Of a DNA stretch of 64,000 nt, positions 12,701 through 24,275 are shown one piece after another. The position numbers and the translations under genes were made by a program. The stretch is from Argopecten irradians (taxonomy: Eukaryota; Mollusca; Bivalvia; Pectinida; Pectinidae), in contig NC_091137.1 of the NCBI RefSeq assembly GCF_041381155.1, positions 15,929,765 to 15,993,764 of the forward strand. The letters run 5' to 3'. How positions within the stretch are numbered: position 1 is the first letter of the stretch; every line of letters starts with the position of its first letter. The notes below the pieces were generated by a model, which was not told where the DNA came from, ran no database searches, and worked only from the letters and a program-made list of their open reading frames with translations.

Positions 12701-13291
12701 ACTGGACAAAACCTGAGGTCCGCCGAAAGTTTGATGTTGTTATGAATGAAACACTGTATCGGCATTCTTCTTTTGGAAACTTCCTTGAAGGCGGGGTAAG
12801 ATGAAACATTCTTGACATTACATCATATTACTAAAATCAAATTTTTATCTGTAATCTTTGCATAACTTTCAATGTTCACAAAAACACACCTTGTCTACTG
12901 TGTAATTCAACATGTAAAGTTAACATCGTGAAGAAACAACAATTTCACTGTATGATTCAGTATGTCAGTGATGTAATTCGACAATTTCTGAAACGTCCTC
13001 ATAAGCCTTGATTATTTCATAATGTAAATAATCCCACGTGTAAAGATGGTTTGACTTGCAGTATGTTCGTGTTGTGTCTCCTTGCGATAATGGAACCCTT
13101 AACCAGTGTTATCTGACTGACGAGAATACAAGTAAGAATAAAATAATGATTAATGTTGTATAATTTGTATCATTGATGTTATGTTACAAACCCTATCTAT
13201 ATTTCAGTGGCAGTTTCATGACTTCTATCCACCTCAGAGGAGAAACCTGTACGTCAGACCCGAGGTGGATATGTGTTCTAATTCCCCGTAA
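3792..13291 (+). CDS. MOXD1: DBH-like copper monooxygenase (MOXD1 homologue), 11 exons
   Basis: Exons: 3792-4187, 4870-5016, 5358-5540, 6464-6547, 6734-6907, 7482-7584, 8687-8853, 9536-9718, 9998-10057, 12556-12795, 13208-13291. They join in frame to 606 codons, close to vertebrate MOXD1 in length. Residues 1-20 form a signal peptide and about 55-180 a DOMON domain; the two copper type II ascorbate-dependent monooxygenase domains follow. Copper ligands are visible: His266/His267 (KKHHVVK), His354 (ETHYNN), His433/His435 (QHSHLL) and Met508 (YEEMC). The family hydroxylates amine-type substrates using ascorbate and O2 in the secretory pathway; the substrate here is unknown. All introns are GT-AG except intron 8, which has a GC donor (AAG|GCAAGT at 9719). 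The final TAA at 13289 overlaps a perfect donor, GTAAGT at 13288, so a further 3' exon cannot be excluded. No C-terminal membrane anchor is seen in this form. Confidence 0.93.
5616..5734. repeat. Long hairpin MITE-like element in MOXD1 intron 3
   Basis: Two arms of about 49 bp (starting GTGTTCATTCATATGAGATT and ending the complementary ATGAAATGAACAC) surround a spacer of about 20 bp and are nearly perfectly complementary. TAGGAT lies just outside on both sides. A half copy of the arm (GAGATTTTACGAAACGAATC) recurs at about 47010, upstream of the lectin C PAN relic, so this is a family member. Confidence 0.75.
10437..12555 (+). repeat. 56-bp minisatellite, about 37 units, in MOXD1 intron 9
   Basis: Tandem units of 56 bp run from degenerate copies (10437-10760) into a homogeneous core. 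The core contains GGTGGTCTATCCAC, GTATGTCTCTCCTG and ATTTACAAATACACATT, and ends TATAACCAG. The last unit runs straight into the real 3' splice site: its ...ATACCCAG is the acceptor of exon 10, and GGTGGTCTATCCAC is the first 14 nt of that exon. Unit variants (CTAGAGTGG against CCAGGGTGG, CTTCCTG against CTCTCCTG) are interspersed, which suggests higher-order expansion. Two decayed units sit at 11633-11700. Confidence 0.95.
13062..13131 (+). other. Possible alternative terminal exon of the MOXD1-like gene
   Basis: A 70-nt open block lies between a good acceptor (TTGACTTGCAG) and a good donor (GTAAGA), inside the last intron. After exon 10 it reads YVRVVSPCDNGTLNQC and beyond, but its length shifts the next exon to MAVS-stop. 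Including it would replace the conserved C-terminus (WQFHDFYPP...) with about 27 other residues. It could be a poison or alternative exon, or simply chance. Confidence 0.35.
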
Positions 13292-13327
13292 GTGATCGGC
13301 ATGTACTGGGTCTTGGAATATGATCTG

Positions 13328-13347
13328 AATAAATTAATGTAAATAAA
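13328..13347 (+). promoter_or_regulatory. Polyadenylation signals for the MOXD1-like gene
   Basis: AATAAA occurs at 13328-13333 and 13342-13347, about 40-55 nt after the stop codon. This supports exon 11 as the last exon. Confidence 0.6.
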
Positions 13348-13729
13348 CTTTCAAATTGCTTTCATTTTATCTTTTTCTTTTTGTGATACACGATCTCGAA
13401 GAATTGGGCATGCATACTAATGACAATCCATAAGTAGAAAAAATAACTTCGAGACGTTTAACGAATCGTAACATGGTAAGTAACAGCAATAGAAGATAAT
13501 GGAAAATGGTAAAAAGAATATTATATTATAATAGTTTATACGGTAAATTGAGACACTTCTTTTTTGATTAACTCTTTGTAAAGCAAGGGCAAGAAAATCT
13601 CGTTTTGACACAAAAGGGCATTTCAAGCCAATTTTTGCGATGCAATATCGTGGACATATAACTGCTCTCATTGGAGTCCGCATTTTCATTGAAATACATA
13701 TTTTCACTTCTGAAAATCAGCTTTAGTAT
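13348..13729. other. No gene recognised
   Basis: Downstream flank of the monooxygenase gene. The open frame on the minus strand (13417-13707) shows no domain pattern. Confidence 0.4.
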
Positions 13730-13895
13730 GGCTGTGTTTCTTGTCGGAAAAATGAATGACCTTGACCTCCATGCAAGGTCACGGGTATAAAAAGGCTAAC
13801 ATCTTGCAGTGTACTTCAGTTCTACTATAAGATGCATCGTCTAATTAATAGTCGAATGACCGTTAAGGCCCATTGGGCCTCTTGTTGTTGCAATA
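13730..13895 (+). repeat. Dispersed element end with terminal hairpin
   Basis: The sequence has TGACCTTGACCT, a TATAAAAAG box and a terminal palindrome, AGGCCCATTGGGCCT, at about 13868. This end structure is familiar from abundant molluscan short repeats. It is probably a mobile-element fragment; the left boundary was not determined. Confidence 0.45.
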
Positions 13896-14029
13896 CATAT
13901 TCCCGCTTGTCAAAATCATATGTGAATGCCACAGAAATGTTTTAAACAATTTAATTGAATTACGATTTTATCGACACGTTTCCTGGAAGCTCACCCAGAC
14001 TGATCTTCCATCGGAGTATTACACCACGA

Positions 14030-15480
14030 AACTCCGAAAACCGTTGATTAGTCAAGATAATGGAGAGTTCGAGGCCTGGAGGGTCGAGAATTATTGATGA
14101 TTATTGATTATTGAATTAGAGATGTTTCTCTACTAAAACAAGGCACTCTCCTGATGTACAGTGCTAACTATAGCTATTGTGAAACTAATCTACAACTACA
14201 GGTAAGGTCTCTAATCACTTTGACATTGTGACATTAGGCATTGTGAAAACTGGACAGATAAATAACAAATAAATCAAATTTAATTCAACATAAATGTTAT
14301 ATATAAAAAAATATATATATTACATTTATTAAATATTTTCTGTTTTATGGGCATTCATTGACATCAGCATCAATCCAATCACATCAACCACAATACATAA
14401 ATTTACTCCTCATGTTAAAAATCCAAACACTTTAGTAGTTCGACAGCACTTGCATTCCTACAATGGTGTTTTGATTTCAAATAAAAATATGTACTTTCTT
14501 TCTTTGAAAATTGAATGAATGCTTTCGGTATATTTCCCAATAATTAGACTGTTAATTGCTTCATTTCTTGAATACATAGACGTAACACATATAAATCCAA
14601 GTTTCCTAGATTGAATGCTTTATGTGGTATAATTCCTTATACAAGAATCACATAAATCTAATGAACAAATCTGAAAAATTAAGCAGGTAAACCAACAATC
14701 TCAAAGCTTCCTATTCATTACTTTGTCGTTCTCTTTGAATTTCAATGTAGTTTCCTGTAGAATTAACTAAATCTTGATAATATGTTTTTTCAAAAGACCA
14801 ATCATATTCTTTATTGTTGTTATTACTGCATTTCATAACGTAGAGCGGTATATTCAAAATTAAAACGTTTCCATGAAAATCCTCCATATCTCGTGAATTT
14901 CCAACAATTTGTCAATGGTCTGCTTCTGACATTAACAGCAGCTAAATTAAAATATCACAAATTAAACTCCCTTAATGGAAATTTGATAATCATTTTAGAT
15001 TCGACGTCATAAGATCTGATCAGCACTGTCTGCCATGTTGCCTCTTGTACTGCTCCACTCATAACGAAGTGAATTTAAACTCACAAATAGTACTCTGTTA
15101 AGAACATTGGTATGGAATTTCATCGAAAAAATTCATGCAATGCATGACCAGAGTAAACAGATTACAATTGTGTCAAAGTGATTAGAGACAATAACTATAG
15201 TTAGCACTGTACATCAGAGTGCCATGTTTTAAGTAAGAGAAACACCTTTAACTGTAGATTAGTCAATATAATGAACAAGTCTCGGCCTCCGGGCCTCGAA
15301 CTGTCCATTATCTGGACTAATCTACAGTTTTCGATGATTCTCCTATACTTAATTTGATTTATTTGTTATTTATCTGTCCAATTTTCACAATGCTGTGTGC
15401 AATGTTGATCTCTACCTTTCACTGTACATTTAGTTTACTTGGACCTGAAGATTTGTTGAAACTAAACTACAACTACAGGT
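14030..15480. repeat. Nested inverted-repeat (foldback) element region
   Basis: The left block 14125-14230 (GGCACTCTCCTGATGTACAG, GCTAACTATAG, TCTCTAATCACTTTGACA) is found inverted at 15165-15235. GACAGATAAATAACAAATAA at about 14257 is inverted at about 15375. AACTGTAGATTAGTC (15248) pairs with GACTAATCTACAGTT (15316). The arms flank an AT-rich core with no coding frame, so this is a non-autonomous foldback or composite of related elements. Confidence 0.65.
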
Positions 15481-16179
15481 AAACTAATGTATAGTAAAAG
15501 GTGTACTAATCTACAGACAGAACAAGTACTTGAACAATAGTCTAAATAAAGTTTTGGTAACAACAAAAGATGACAGCATAGCCATGTTTTAAGCATTGTT
15601 ATAAGTTTTAATTTAAACAGTAATTTTTTTTCACAAAATTTCGGCCTCTTGGCCATCCTCAGGTGCGTGGAAACAAAAACCAGTTATGTAAAATCCAACC
15701 TGAACTTCTTGATATGATACCATAGCGAAACATATCTGGTTTATGCTTTCATGTACCTGAGGTCAAAAAGTTATAAAAGAAGAGACATTTATGCTGTTTA
15801 GATTACATACATTTTCTTTCTCTGCAGGGCGATTCTTTGAAAATTAAAAAGTTTTAAAGTAATTATAGGTACGGAACTAATCCATACAAGTCATAAAATA
15901 ATATTCACACAGCTGTGCTCTATATCACCTAAATGTTACTGTTATTGAATCACCTTAACATATTTTGATAGCGATGATGTGCTGTTTTATTGAACAAGAT
16001 TTGTTTATGTAACAGACATGTTAAAACATTTCGATACAAATCAACTTTTATTTGTATTTTATTGTACAGATATCTTTAAATGCTATTATATGAGACTGAT
16101 TCGAGAATGCACGGGGCAGGAATCAGTATTTTAGGCGTCGTTTCACGTCATACTGTTCGCCCTGGAGTGGTCTGGTGAA
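15481..16179. other. No gene recognised
   Basis: AT-rich 3' flank of the small secreted peptide gene. No repeats or exons were recognised beyond a short copy of ACTACAACTACAGGTAA at its left edge. Confidence 0.4.
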
Positions 16180-16383
16180 CTAGCCTATGTAAGGATCGAA
16201 ACAGTTAATGTTACAGATACTCCGCTTTGTGGAGCACCCATCAGCACACGATATCGGGGTTGGCGAGGATTTACATATCTCCATACACGCGTTATGGGAA
16301 TCCTTGCATTGTTCCTGGCATAGGTTGGTGTCTCCCAATCCGACTAGACACATCAGAAAACATACGATCAGAAAGGAACGCAT
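16180..16383 (-). CDS. Secreted eight-cysteine peptide, copy 1
   Basis: A single-exon frame of 67 residues. MRSFLIVCFLMCLVGLGD is a typical signal peptide, and the mature part of about 48 residues holds eight cysteines in the spacing C-x3-C-x6-C-x3-C-x8-C-x3-C-x6-C-x3-C, i.e. two tandem CX3C-X6-CX3C units. A paralogue at 63422-63628 has exactly the same spacing, so selection on the disulfide scaffold is likely. Known families with paired CX3C motifs form disulfide-stapled helical hairpins, usually with longer linkers, so a double helical hairpin is only an inference. Function is unknown: a defence peptide, ion-channel ligand or matrix peptide are all possible. The start is fixed by the signal peptide. 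Sequence just upstream of the ATG resembles that of the paralogue. Confidence 0.85.
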   Translation of the reverse strand: MRSFLIVCFLMCLVGLGDTNLCQEQCKDSHNACMEICKSSPTPISCADGCSTKRSICNINCFDPYIG

Positions 16384-19322
16384 GCTTCAGGAGGTACTGC
16401 AACCTTCAATTATAAAGACAATAATAATCAAATATTCTTCAGACACAAGCAATGAAAATGTAAGATCCTAAATATCAGAAATGTATCAAATATAGCACAT
16501 AGTCAGAAACATCTTCCTATATTATGGATTTACCTCCGTTACAGGAAGGTAAACATTGATGTTATGATTTTATCAGCGCAATTTACTTCATTTTCTCTTG
16601 ATCAAATAGTCAATCATCCCCAGGGTGCATTGTAGTCCCCAGATTTTCGTGTAAACGTCCTATGGAAATGTCAAGATTATTGAAAAACAGTCTTTCGGAC
16701 ACATATTAAATTCTTTAATAAATGACAGAAAAATGATGTGGTCATTCAATATGAAACCAAACGATAACTGGATGATATTGCGGATATACTAGATTAACTT
16801 TTAAATAAATGGTCATGATTTGCAGACAACGTCCGCCGTTTCAAAAAACTGTGACATATGTATACAGGGTTCGTTGTTTATTAGACAATGATCAGTGACT
16901 CTGGGTCAATAGCCCGCCAGTCCGTGAGTTGTTAACAGGCATGACTGTGAGGACTGCAATGAACTCTGGGAGATATTGCTAAAAAGTATGAAGTAACGAT
17001 AATACCTACCCGAGAAGGCAGATAGTTCTGTAATATGGTCATACAGAATATTATAGGAGAAGAAATGACACCATTCTTATCTTACACATTTTTCAACTCT
17101 AATAGTAATGGTTTTATTGATCTACAGGTAAACAGCATTCATAGAGGGATATTCACATTTTCACTGCAACTCCACTATGTCACCTTGCCAAACGCGGTTG
17201 GCATTCATCAGTACATGAAATGTCATCTGCTTATTTTGACGTTACATGACTTGATAGTGATCTTGGAAAATGGCTTTTTGAATAGCTGTTCCATTCTTGC
17301 CAATAATGAATAGAATTTTATCATAAATTAAAAAAAAAAGTAATTATAAACATTTAACTAAATTCATATCGCAAATATGGGAGCCTGAATGCTAACTGAA
17401 CAAAGTAAAGTTGGCCGTTTTCAGATGGTATTCATAGTATTATAATTGCCATCTGAATACAGTTTAACGCTTCAGTATTTCACTTGTTGAAGCATAATCG
17501 CTTAAAAGTCTGTTGACATAAAGTGTTGAGGTGTTGAAAAGAACCAATTTGCAATTAAGCTATAAATAATCATGAGAAAAACAAAGTTGTGTTAGGAAAA
17601 GTATTCTGATCTCGCTACTCATTAGACTGCAGGCCATTTTCGCAGACAATAAAGTTAAGACATAAAGTGATAAACGCTAAAGCATGTAGTTCATTTTATA
17701 AGATTGGGTCAAAACTAGATACAGATATGTAAGTAATTTATTAAAAATGATATTGTTCTATCTTAATACTCATGAATAAAATAAGTCGTTATGGGGTTTC
17801 AACTGATCAACTTGTCAATAACGTCAGGCACATAATGTGAGACAGGCGAAACACAGTCCCAGTTATGTTTAAAGTAATCAATAATTTCAATGGTAAGATC
17901 GATATTTACTGATTTTGATTTTAACAAACATAACTAATAGTAATTTATTCAGATTAACAGACACCAGGAAAAAACCGTTATTAAATTATTTGAATAGGAA
18001 TATATTTCAAGTTTTCATTTAAAACATCAAACACAAAATTTGGTTTCGTGATATAATTATAGGAGAAACTAAATCAATACATATTATATTTATAATTTAA
18101 ACTTACTATAGGACATTAAACTATATTTATAATCAACAAAGCAGATGGTCAATTTGTATAGCCGAATCAACGATTGTGTTAAATGATACGTAGCTAGGAA
18201 TATTGATAGCTGATAAACGTTATATAAATCAAGGTAGAAGTGTTTGTATCAAACATACTAAGTATAAGACAATTGCAAACGAATATGATTAAAATCTATA
18301 GTTATTGATAAATAACAAATTGAAATACCTCACCTTTCTGCAATCCAACTACAAAATCAACAACAGGTCAAGCACAAAATTAAATACTCACTGATTCTAA
18401 AAGTGAACGTTGGTTTATTTCCTCGGCCGTGAGGAAGACGTTGGTTTGATTCAAAGTTGTTGATCTGATTATTAAATAACGACGGGATCTTCCTTAAATA
18501 GCTGGCATATCAACAGCTATCAGAAGTTCGTCCAAACAATAACACCCGGCTTACTATTATCGGTTGTGTAAGTAGGTTAGTCACTCTGCTATGTTTATAT
18601 ACAATGTACTCGCTTAACTCCCACGACTAATAGACAATCGGCAACTTTTGATACCTGAAATGTGTTATTTAGGTAACTTAAAGAGCACGTTTTATTTATC
18701 GTTTGTTTATTAATGAACCAAATTACTAATAGGGGCTATTCAGAGAAGCTGTAATTGTCTCTGTTAATGTACCGTTATGGAAAATAACACCAAACCATAG
18801 AGAAATCTCACGGTATTGTTAACTATTATAATCGTTATCGTAGAAAATTCTAGTATATAGCCATGTTTAAAGACAATGCCATTAAAACGATGTTCATAAA
18901 TATCTAACAATACCCCATAGTGGTCACGATCTGGTGACATTTGCTTGCATATTTAATCGCCCAATCAAATCGCCGATGCCAGGATTGTGGTCGGTTAGTT
19001 AGAAAATAAAGATATACAAGTATTAGCTTCCCAAAAAGCTAAAAAAGCTACCATACAGCATTATTTATTATGAAGCAATTATAGGAAAGCTTGACGAATT
19101 GTTCTGTTCACAGTTAGCTGGCATAGTTTTTATGACAATTCATTTTTGAAGAATGATAATTTAAATGTTTTCACATTCAATGTAAAAGATAATCAACTTG
19201 ATGATATTCATGAAAGGCCACTAGGCTACTTTTCCGAAACAAAAATTTCTTTAAAACAACTACAACAATTGATAATGATGGCCAAAGATGAGGTTACAAC
19301 ACTAAACACATTCAAATCTATT
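16384..19322. other. Long gene-free AT-rich stretch
   Basis: About 2.9 kb with no exon, repeat array or element that I can recognise. Its first part must contain the promoter of peptide copy 1. The open frame at 17035-17313 shows no domain signature. Confidence 0.4.
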
Positions 19323-19451
19323 TAAGGAATAGATGTTTATTTTGTTGAGGTTATTAGGATATAATGATAATGGAGCCGGGGTTACATAGTTTACACGTGC
19401 TCCATTATCATTATACCCTCATAACCTCAACAAAATAACATCTATTCCTTA
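19323..19451. repeat. Palindromic foldback element (TAAGGAAT ends)
   Basis: The left arm TAAGGAATAGATGTTTATTT through ATGATAATGGAGC pairs with GCTCCATTATCATTATA through AACATCTATTCCTTA. Arms are about 53 bp around a 25-bp loop. The right end is followed by TATTTACA, as in the element at 29739-29899, so both belong to one family. Confidence 0.75.
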
Positions 19452-20160
19452 TATTTACAGTTTTTCAAGTAAATGCATATTATTTTTTCCGCGGCAGTTG
19501 CATATTTTTTATTAAAATACCCATATTTTTTTCTCTCCCGTCATCGTCACTCATATGTTCCCGCCAAAAGTGGGGTCATGACCCCACGTTGCTACGCCAT
19601 CGACTATTCACGTAACAATAAAATCGGCGCGCGTGTTTTGCTAACATTATACACTGATAATGATAATACTAGAAAGAATGCTTATTGAGTCCATGTCAGT
19701 GCAAACTGTAAATATATAACTGTATTTACAGTTAAGATACAGGTCTCTGTTTTGCCGCTGGCGCAGTAATAGTCAACTGACGGCAGGTATTTAGGGCGAC
19801 GTCGGGAAACATAATACTACCTGCGTGATGAAAATTAACGTTTTGAATATTTTAATACGGTTGCTTTGAAGGTGTGGTGGAATTTTTCCTAATGCTAACA
19901 AGTTTTCCTTCGAATATACCATGTACGAAGTACGGATATTCTTGAACAAGTTGGTGAAATACAAGCGTAACATTTCGGTTAAAACTGCACTTTTTTTAGC
20001 GCATACAGTTCCACAGATATCCCCTAAGTAAAGCCTAACATTTTGTTTTAGCATCTCCCATGTACGGACAGTAAGCTACAAGTAGGTCATGTTATATATA
20101 TAGATGAACATATATATCACCGAACATTTGAAACCCCTCTAGACTTACCCTATTCAGTAC
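19452..20160. repeat. Possible continuation of a repeat element
   Basis: This stretch contains CATATGTTCCCGCCAAAAG (about 19552). A related motif, TTTGGCGGGAACATGTG, lies inverted near the sister palindrome at about 30030, so both palindromes may belong to larger elements. The minus-strand frame 19791-20054 resembles repeat-derived sequence rather than a gene. Confidence 0.3.
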
Positions 20161-20236
20161 TAGTCTCGTTCAACCAGATGCATTCTCTGTCTGACGTAGC
20201 AGACAAAGCCAACAGGAGTCTGGTTGAATGAGACTA
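20161..20236. repeat. Short inverted repeat
   Basis: TAGTCTCGTTCAACCAGA (20161-20178) is complementary to TCTGGTTGAATGAGACTA (20219-20236), with one mismatch and a 40-nt loop. The outer flanks share TTCAGTAC. It looks like a small MITE. Confidence 0.6.
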
Positions 20237-20599
20237 TATTCAGTACATGGAGCGTCGCCTTGTGTGATTTTTAGAATAATGCCAGATAACCAGAAAAAAG
20301 CATTCGGACTTCTCTGGGTTAATCTAATGATAATTTGTTTGCAATAATTCCCCAACTGGTACCCCTTACACACATGACATCTTCAACAACAAGTAACAAA
20401 TCTCCCCCGGGAAAAAATACGATTTAGAATGGCTGAGATGAGTTTAACGATGTGTTTTAATGAATTTGCGAGGAACGAAGACGCGAGATTTTGTTGTTTG
20501 TGGGGCCCGGGGGTTTCCCCTGAGAAAAAAATAACGATTTGGAATAGCCTGAATTTCAACGTTACCATATAGCTACTTTAGAAAAAAAAATCCACTGGC

Positions 20600-20785
20600 A
20601 TATGTTCGGGTTGAAGGCCACGAGACGCAGCTACCACCAATATGATAGAGGAAAGCCTGTGTATCCGTAGAAAAAACACTGACAAGCGGCCAGTACCTGA
20701 CAACTCCTCCACATGTGATTCGAACTCGCGGTAAAGGACCTGTGGTAATATGTCAGGACATCTGAACCAATCGACCACCGCGGCC
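20600..20785 (-). mobile_element. tRNA-headed SINE, partial
   Basis: On the minus strand the head reads GCGGTGGTCGATTGGTTCAG (A-box region), then GAGTTCGAATC (B box), followed by a body related to the SINE at 38881-39104 (GTGGAGGAGTTGTCAGGTAC). It is degenerate at its 3' end. Confidence 0.7.
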
Positions 20786-21656
20786 CTTTTATTTACAAAA
20801 CTATGATCCTGGTTGGGGTGCTTTTTTATCTCAGCTTTTAGAAACTTAATCAAAATTTTTTTATTTCTTTTATTTTCCTGTGATGATTTATAAATTACAG
20901 TAAAATTGAATTACTGAACTAAGGCATGAAATTATAAATTATTTTAAAACTGTATATCTTATTTCAATGAACACTTATTCAGGTAAAACACTGTCACAAA
21001 GAGTAGGGATTCAATGGCTGGAGCCAATGACCATAACGTGATCAATAATTAAAGGAAGTCGGATTTAAAACTCTTCAAAAAGAAATAATCATAATGGATT
21101 TTTATTTTTATTTTCACAATACATAAAGTACATGTGAATATACAATGTATCGAAATCCAGACCTGACTCCCAGAATACGATGTTTCTAGACCTAACCAAG
21201 ACATACCGACTTCCACAACATACTACCTACACGCGGTCCTTCTCATCAAGACACCAACACAACACTAACTAAGCACAATATATTACATCATTTCCACTCA
21301 TTAAATAAACCCAAACTATTTTAGTTTTTCTTTTCTGATATATGAGGAGGAGGAGTTACCTCCCTTCGTTTCGCTCCATTAGTACCGACTTAGTGACACG
21401 AAGGGAAGTAACTGCGATAAGTCAGAATGGTGTTTTCATCTCGACATTACCACTATTGTCATTATCAGCATCCGTGTTTTATTGCTATTTATCAGCCATA
21501 CTTAATTACAATATTCTACACCTTGTGTTAGCTCGAGTTTCTAAACGCGAAATGTTTACACCCAAATGTTAAACGGTTAGCATGTTAGTTCTTCAGCAAT
21601 ATATCAACGTAACGGCCGCACATCACATTCAGGAAGTCAAGCACAGTTGGACGGTG
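20786..21656. other. 3' flank of lectin copy A; nothing recognised
   Basis: AT-rich sequence between the SINE and the final exon of lectin copy A. No exon was recognised; the open frame at 21342-21572 is not supported. Confidence 0.4.
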
Positions 21657-23529
21657 TCATTTTTCGCATATTGTTTTTTCTTTCCAATTACAGTCGTGGT
21701 CATCCAGTCCGTTCAAGTAGAATCCGAGACAAAATGCGTACTCAGGTTGATTGTTTAGAACATACAGGTCACTGCTTAGAGGCTCACCAGTACTCCAGGT
21801 CCACACACTGTCCACCTTTTGAGCACCGACCCACCAGTTTGTCTCGCCTGAAATATGAAGTCTTCATTGATCGCAGCAACACTAGGTTGGATTTTGAATG
21901 CTTCACTTTTTATCGATTATTCATTTATAGACTTCACAGCCATGTCTTTAGTTTAGAAATTCATTCCCATCTACACTTGTTATGAATTGTATTGCCTTTG
22001 AAAGAAAAATCGTCTCTTGTATGTAACGAACTATTAGCTTAAATTCTTTGTCATCCAAAAAAGTTCAAAATTCACGCCGTAATTTTTATTGTTGCCTTCG
22101 GTTGGCTATTTCTCATCTATTTTCAGAGAAAGGAATTCCTCTAGAAAATGGAAATCCACACCATAGAATATAATAACAAGGATTAACTTGAACATGTATT
22201 TAAAGGATTTGTGCAGTCAAAAATGATAATTTCAGTTTATGCTGGAAATGGCTTTATTGGCACGTGCAGAAACCTCTCCGTGCCGCGCGCGACCGGAATA
22301 ACCCGTAAGAAGTCAATATCGAGGTCCAAAATTCTGGCCGCCCGATTATGCATATTTTCTAGCTCTAAACCGTGTGACGTCACAATAGTCCGTGGTTTAT
22401 AGATGTACTATAACTGGTGTGCTATCACTTACATCGACGGTCACAGGAAAAGCCGATCAACGATTTTTTATGATTACTTTTGAGTGAAGTTAATCGTACA
22501 ATAACTATGTAAATAACTAAAAGAGTGAAATTCGATGTTTCAAATACTCTAATTTATGCTCTAATAGCAGGTATCTTCATGTAATTATGAAAGAAAATCC
22601 ACACAGAAATAAAAGTTTCGGATTTTTTGTCGAGGAGTTCAGCAACGAATAAGCTTTAATTAGATAATATTTTCCTATAGTCTGTATCTTTGATACATTG
22701 TGAATTACAAAGATTGTGACTGTAAAATGAAATTTTACGTACATGTAGCAATTTAAGAAATCCTTGATTAAAGTATTGACGTACGTACACACCGATGATT
22801 GATCATTACAAACATTGTGTTGTGTGTTGTTAACCGAAGAAATTGAGATACATTTATTACAATACCGTAAAACGTTTCAACATATGGTAAAAAGAATTTA
22901 TTTTTGATATTATAAAAGATCTAAATATTGAGATATTAAACAAAACAAACTATTTTTTTCAGACCGTGCGGTCGCTTTCAATTTTTAATCGATATACAAG
23001 TAGATACTCCGATATAGATATATAATTAGCCATGCCTTTAGTTTGATGGTTATGTAATACCTGGACCAGGATGTAATTTCATTTTTCATTTGAACACTAT
23101 ATGTTTGTTTACCTGTACACACTTATACTGTAATAAAGAAAACATAATATCTAAATTTATCTTTGATGTATTACGCTTTTTAGTAAACGTTAAAGTTTCA
23201 AAGGCAACACTATAGATATAACATAATAATTTTCGGTTAACAGTTCGTGTTACGTTCTCCAATATCACATAACTAGATAGACCGTCCTAAATTATTTATA
23301 CTCAAAAACTGTGCCGTGTTTGCATCGTTGTGGCAGAAGTTTTGAAGATAAAAAACATGAATTCTAGCTATATTCATGCTAAATTTTGGATTTTGCTTGT
23401 AAAAACTCACTGATGAAGTTATTATTGTCCATTGTGTCCTAGATTATCACTTGTTTGAATGTTTGAAATGGTGTGAATACCTATATTAAATCATAAAGGC
23501 TAGCATAACCAATTATTCACGACTCTGAG

Positions 23530-23885
23530 TTGACTCTGTATAGATGAATGAAGTTATACTTGTCCATTGAGTGGTCTCTTAGAATTATCCATCGTTTGGT
23601 GGGGCATACCTATCAGACTGAGTTGACTCATGATGAAGTTATACTTGTCAAAGACATTGTGTCTAGATTTATCACCTGTTTTTTTTATTTATATATTTTT
23701 TTACTTTTACTCCCTATCATTTGTATAGATTATTACCTACCTGTCATGAGAGTTGAGCTCAAGATGAAGTTATATCTTGTCCATTGAGTCTAGATTGGAC
23801 TCATATCATACTGAGTTGACTCATGATGAAGTGTATATGTGTCTAGAGTTATGTCCATTGTGTCTATAACCATTGTGTCCTAGAT
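23530..23885. repeat. Degenerate copies of the CTLD donor minisatellite in copy A
   Basis: Scrambled copies of the 64-bp unit seen in copy B recur here (ATGAAGTTATACTTGTCCAT, TATCAGACTGAGTTGACTCA, GTGTCTAGAT). Point changes, small gaps and inserted AT-rich DNA make this array look older than the one in copy B. Confidence 0.8.
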
Positions 23886-24203
23886 TCTTACCCTCCTTCA
23901 TCTATACTTTCCATAAACAGACGATTGTGTCTAGATATTCCGCCTCATACCAGGTCATGTCATCCACGTCCGAAAACAACTTTACACACATCCCTGAAGA
24001 GTTCATATATCCATCGCCGAGGCACACATCTACAGGAAAACGATAACTTAGTACTTACAGCAACAGTTTTTAATTTAATAAATGTACGGCGAGATAATCT
24101 ATATAATGCATGGCAATATCATTTTATGTTTTTGTTCACCAGAAAACCACAAAGAGGAAGATGACTCATTTCGGCCCGTTTCGACCTAATGTTTCTCGAA
24201 AAT

Positions 24204-24275
24204 ATGAAGTCATGTCCACCATGTCCGAAATGAACTTGATACACGTCCCCGAAGAGTCCATATATCCATATAAGG
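24204..24275 (-). pseudogene. Relic of a second CTLD exon 1 in copy A
   Basis: The minus strand reads GYMDSSGTCIKFISDMVDMT, matching GYMNSSGMCVKLFSDVDDMT of the neighbouring exon, but it lacks the acceptor end and the WYEAE continuation. A duplicated exon that decayed. Confidence 0.7.

Noticed and set aside
19791..20054. 87-aa minus-strand open frame
   Set aside because: Looks like a repeat-derived sequence; no domain or splice structure supports a gene.
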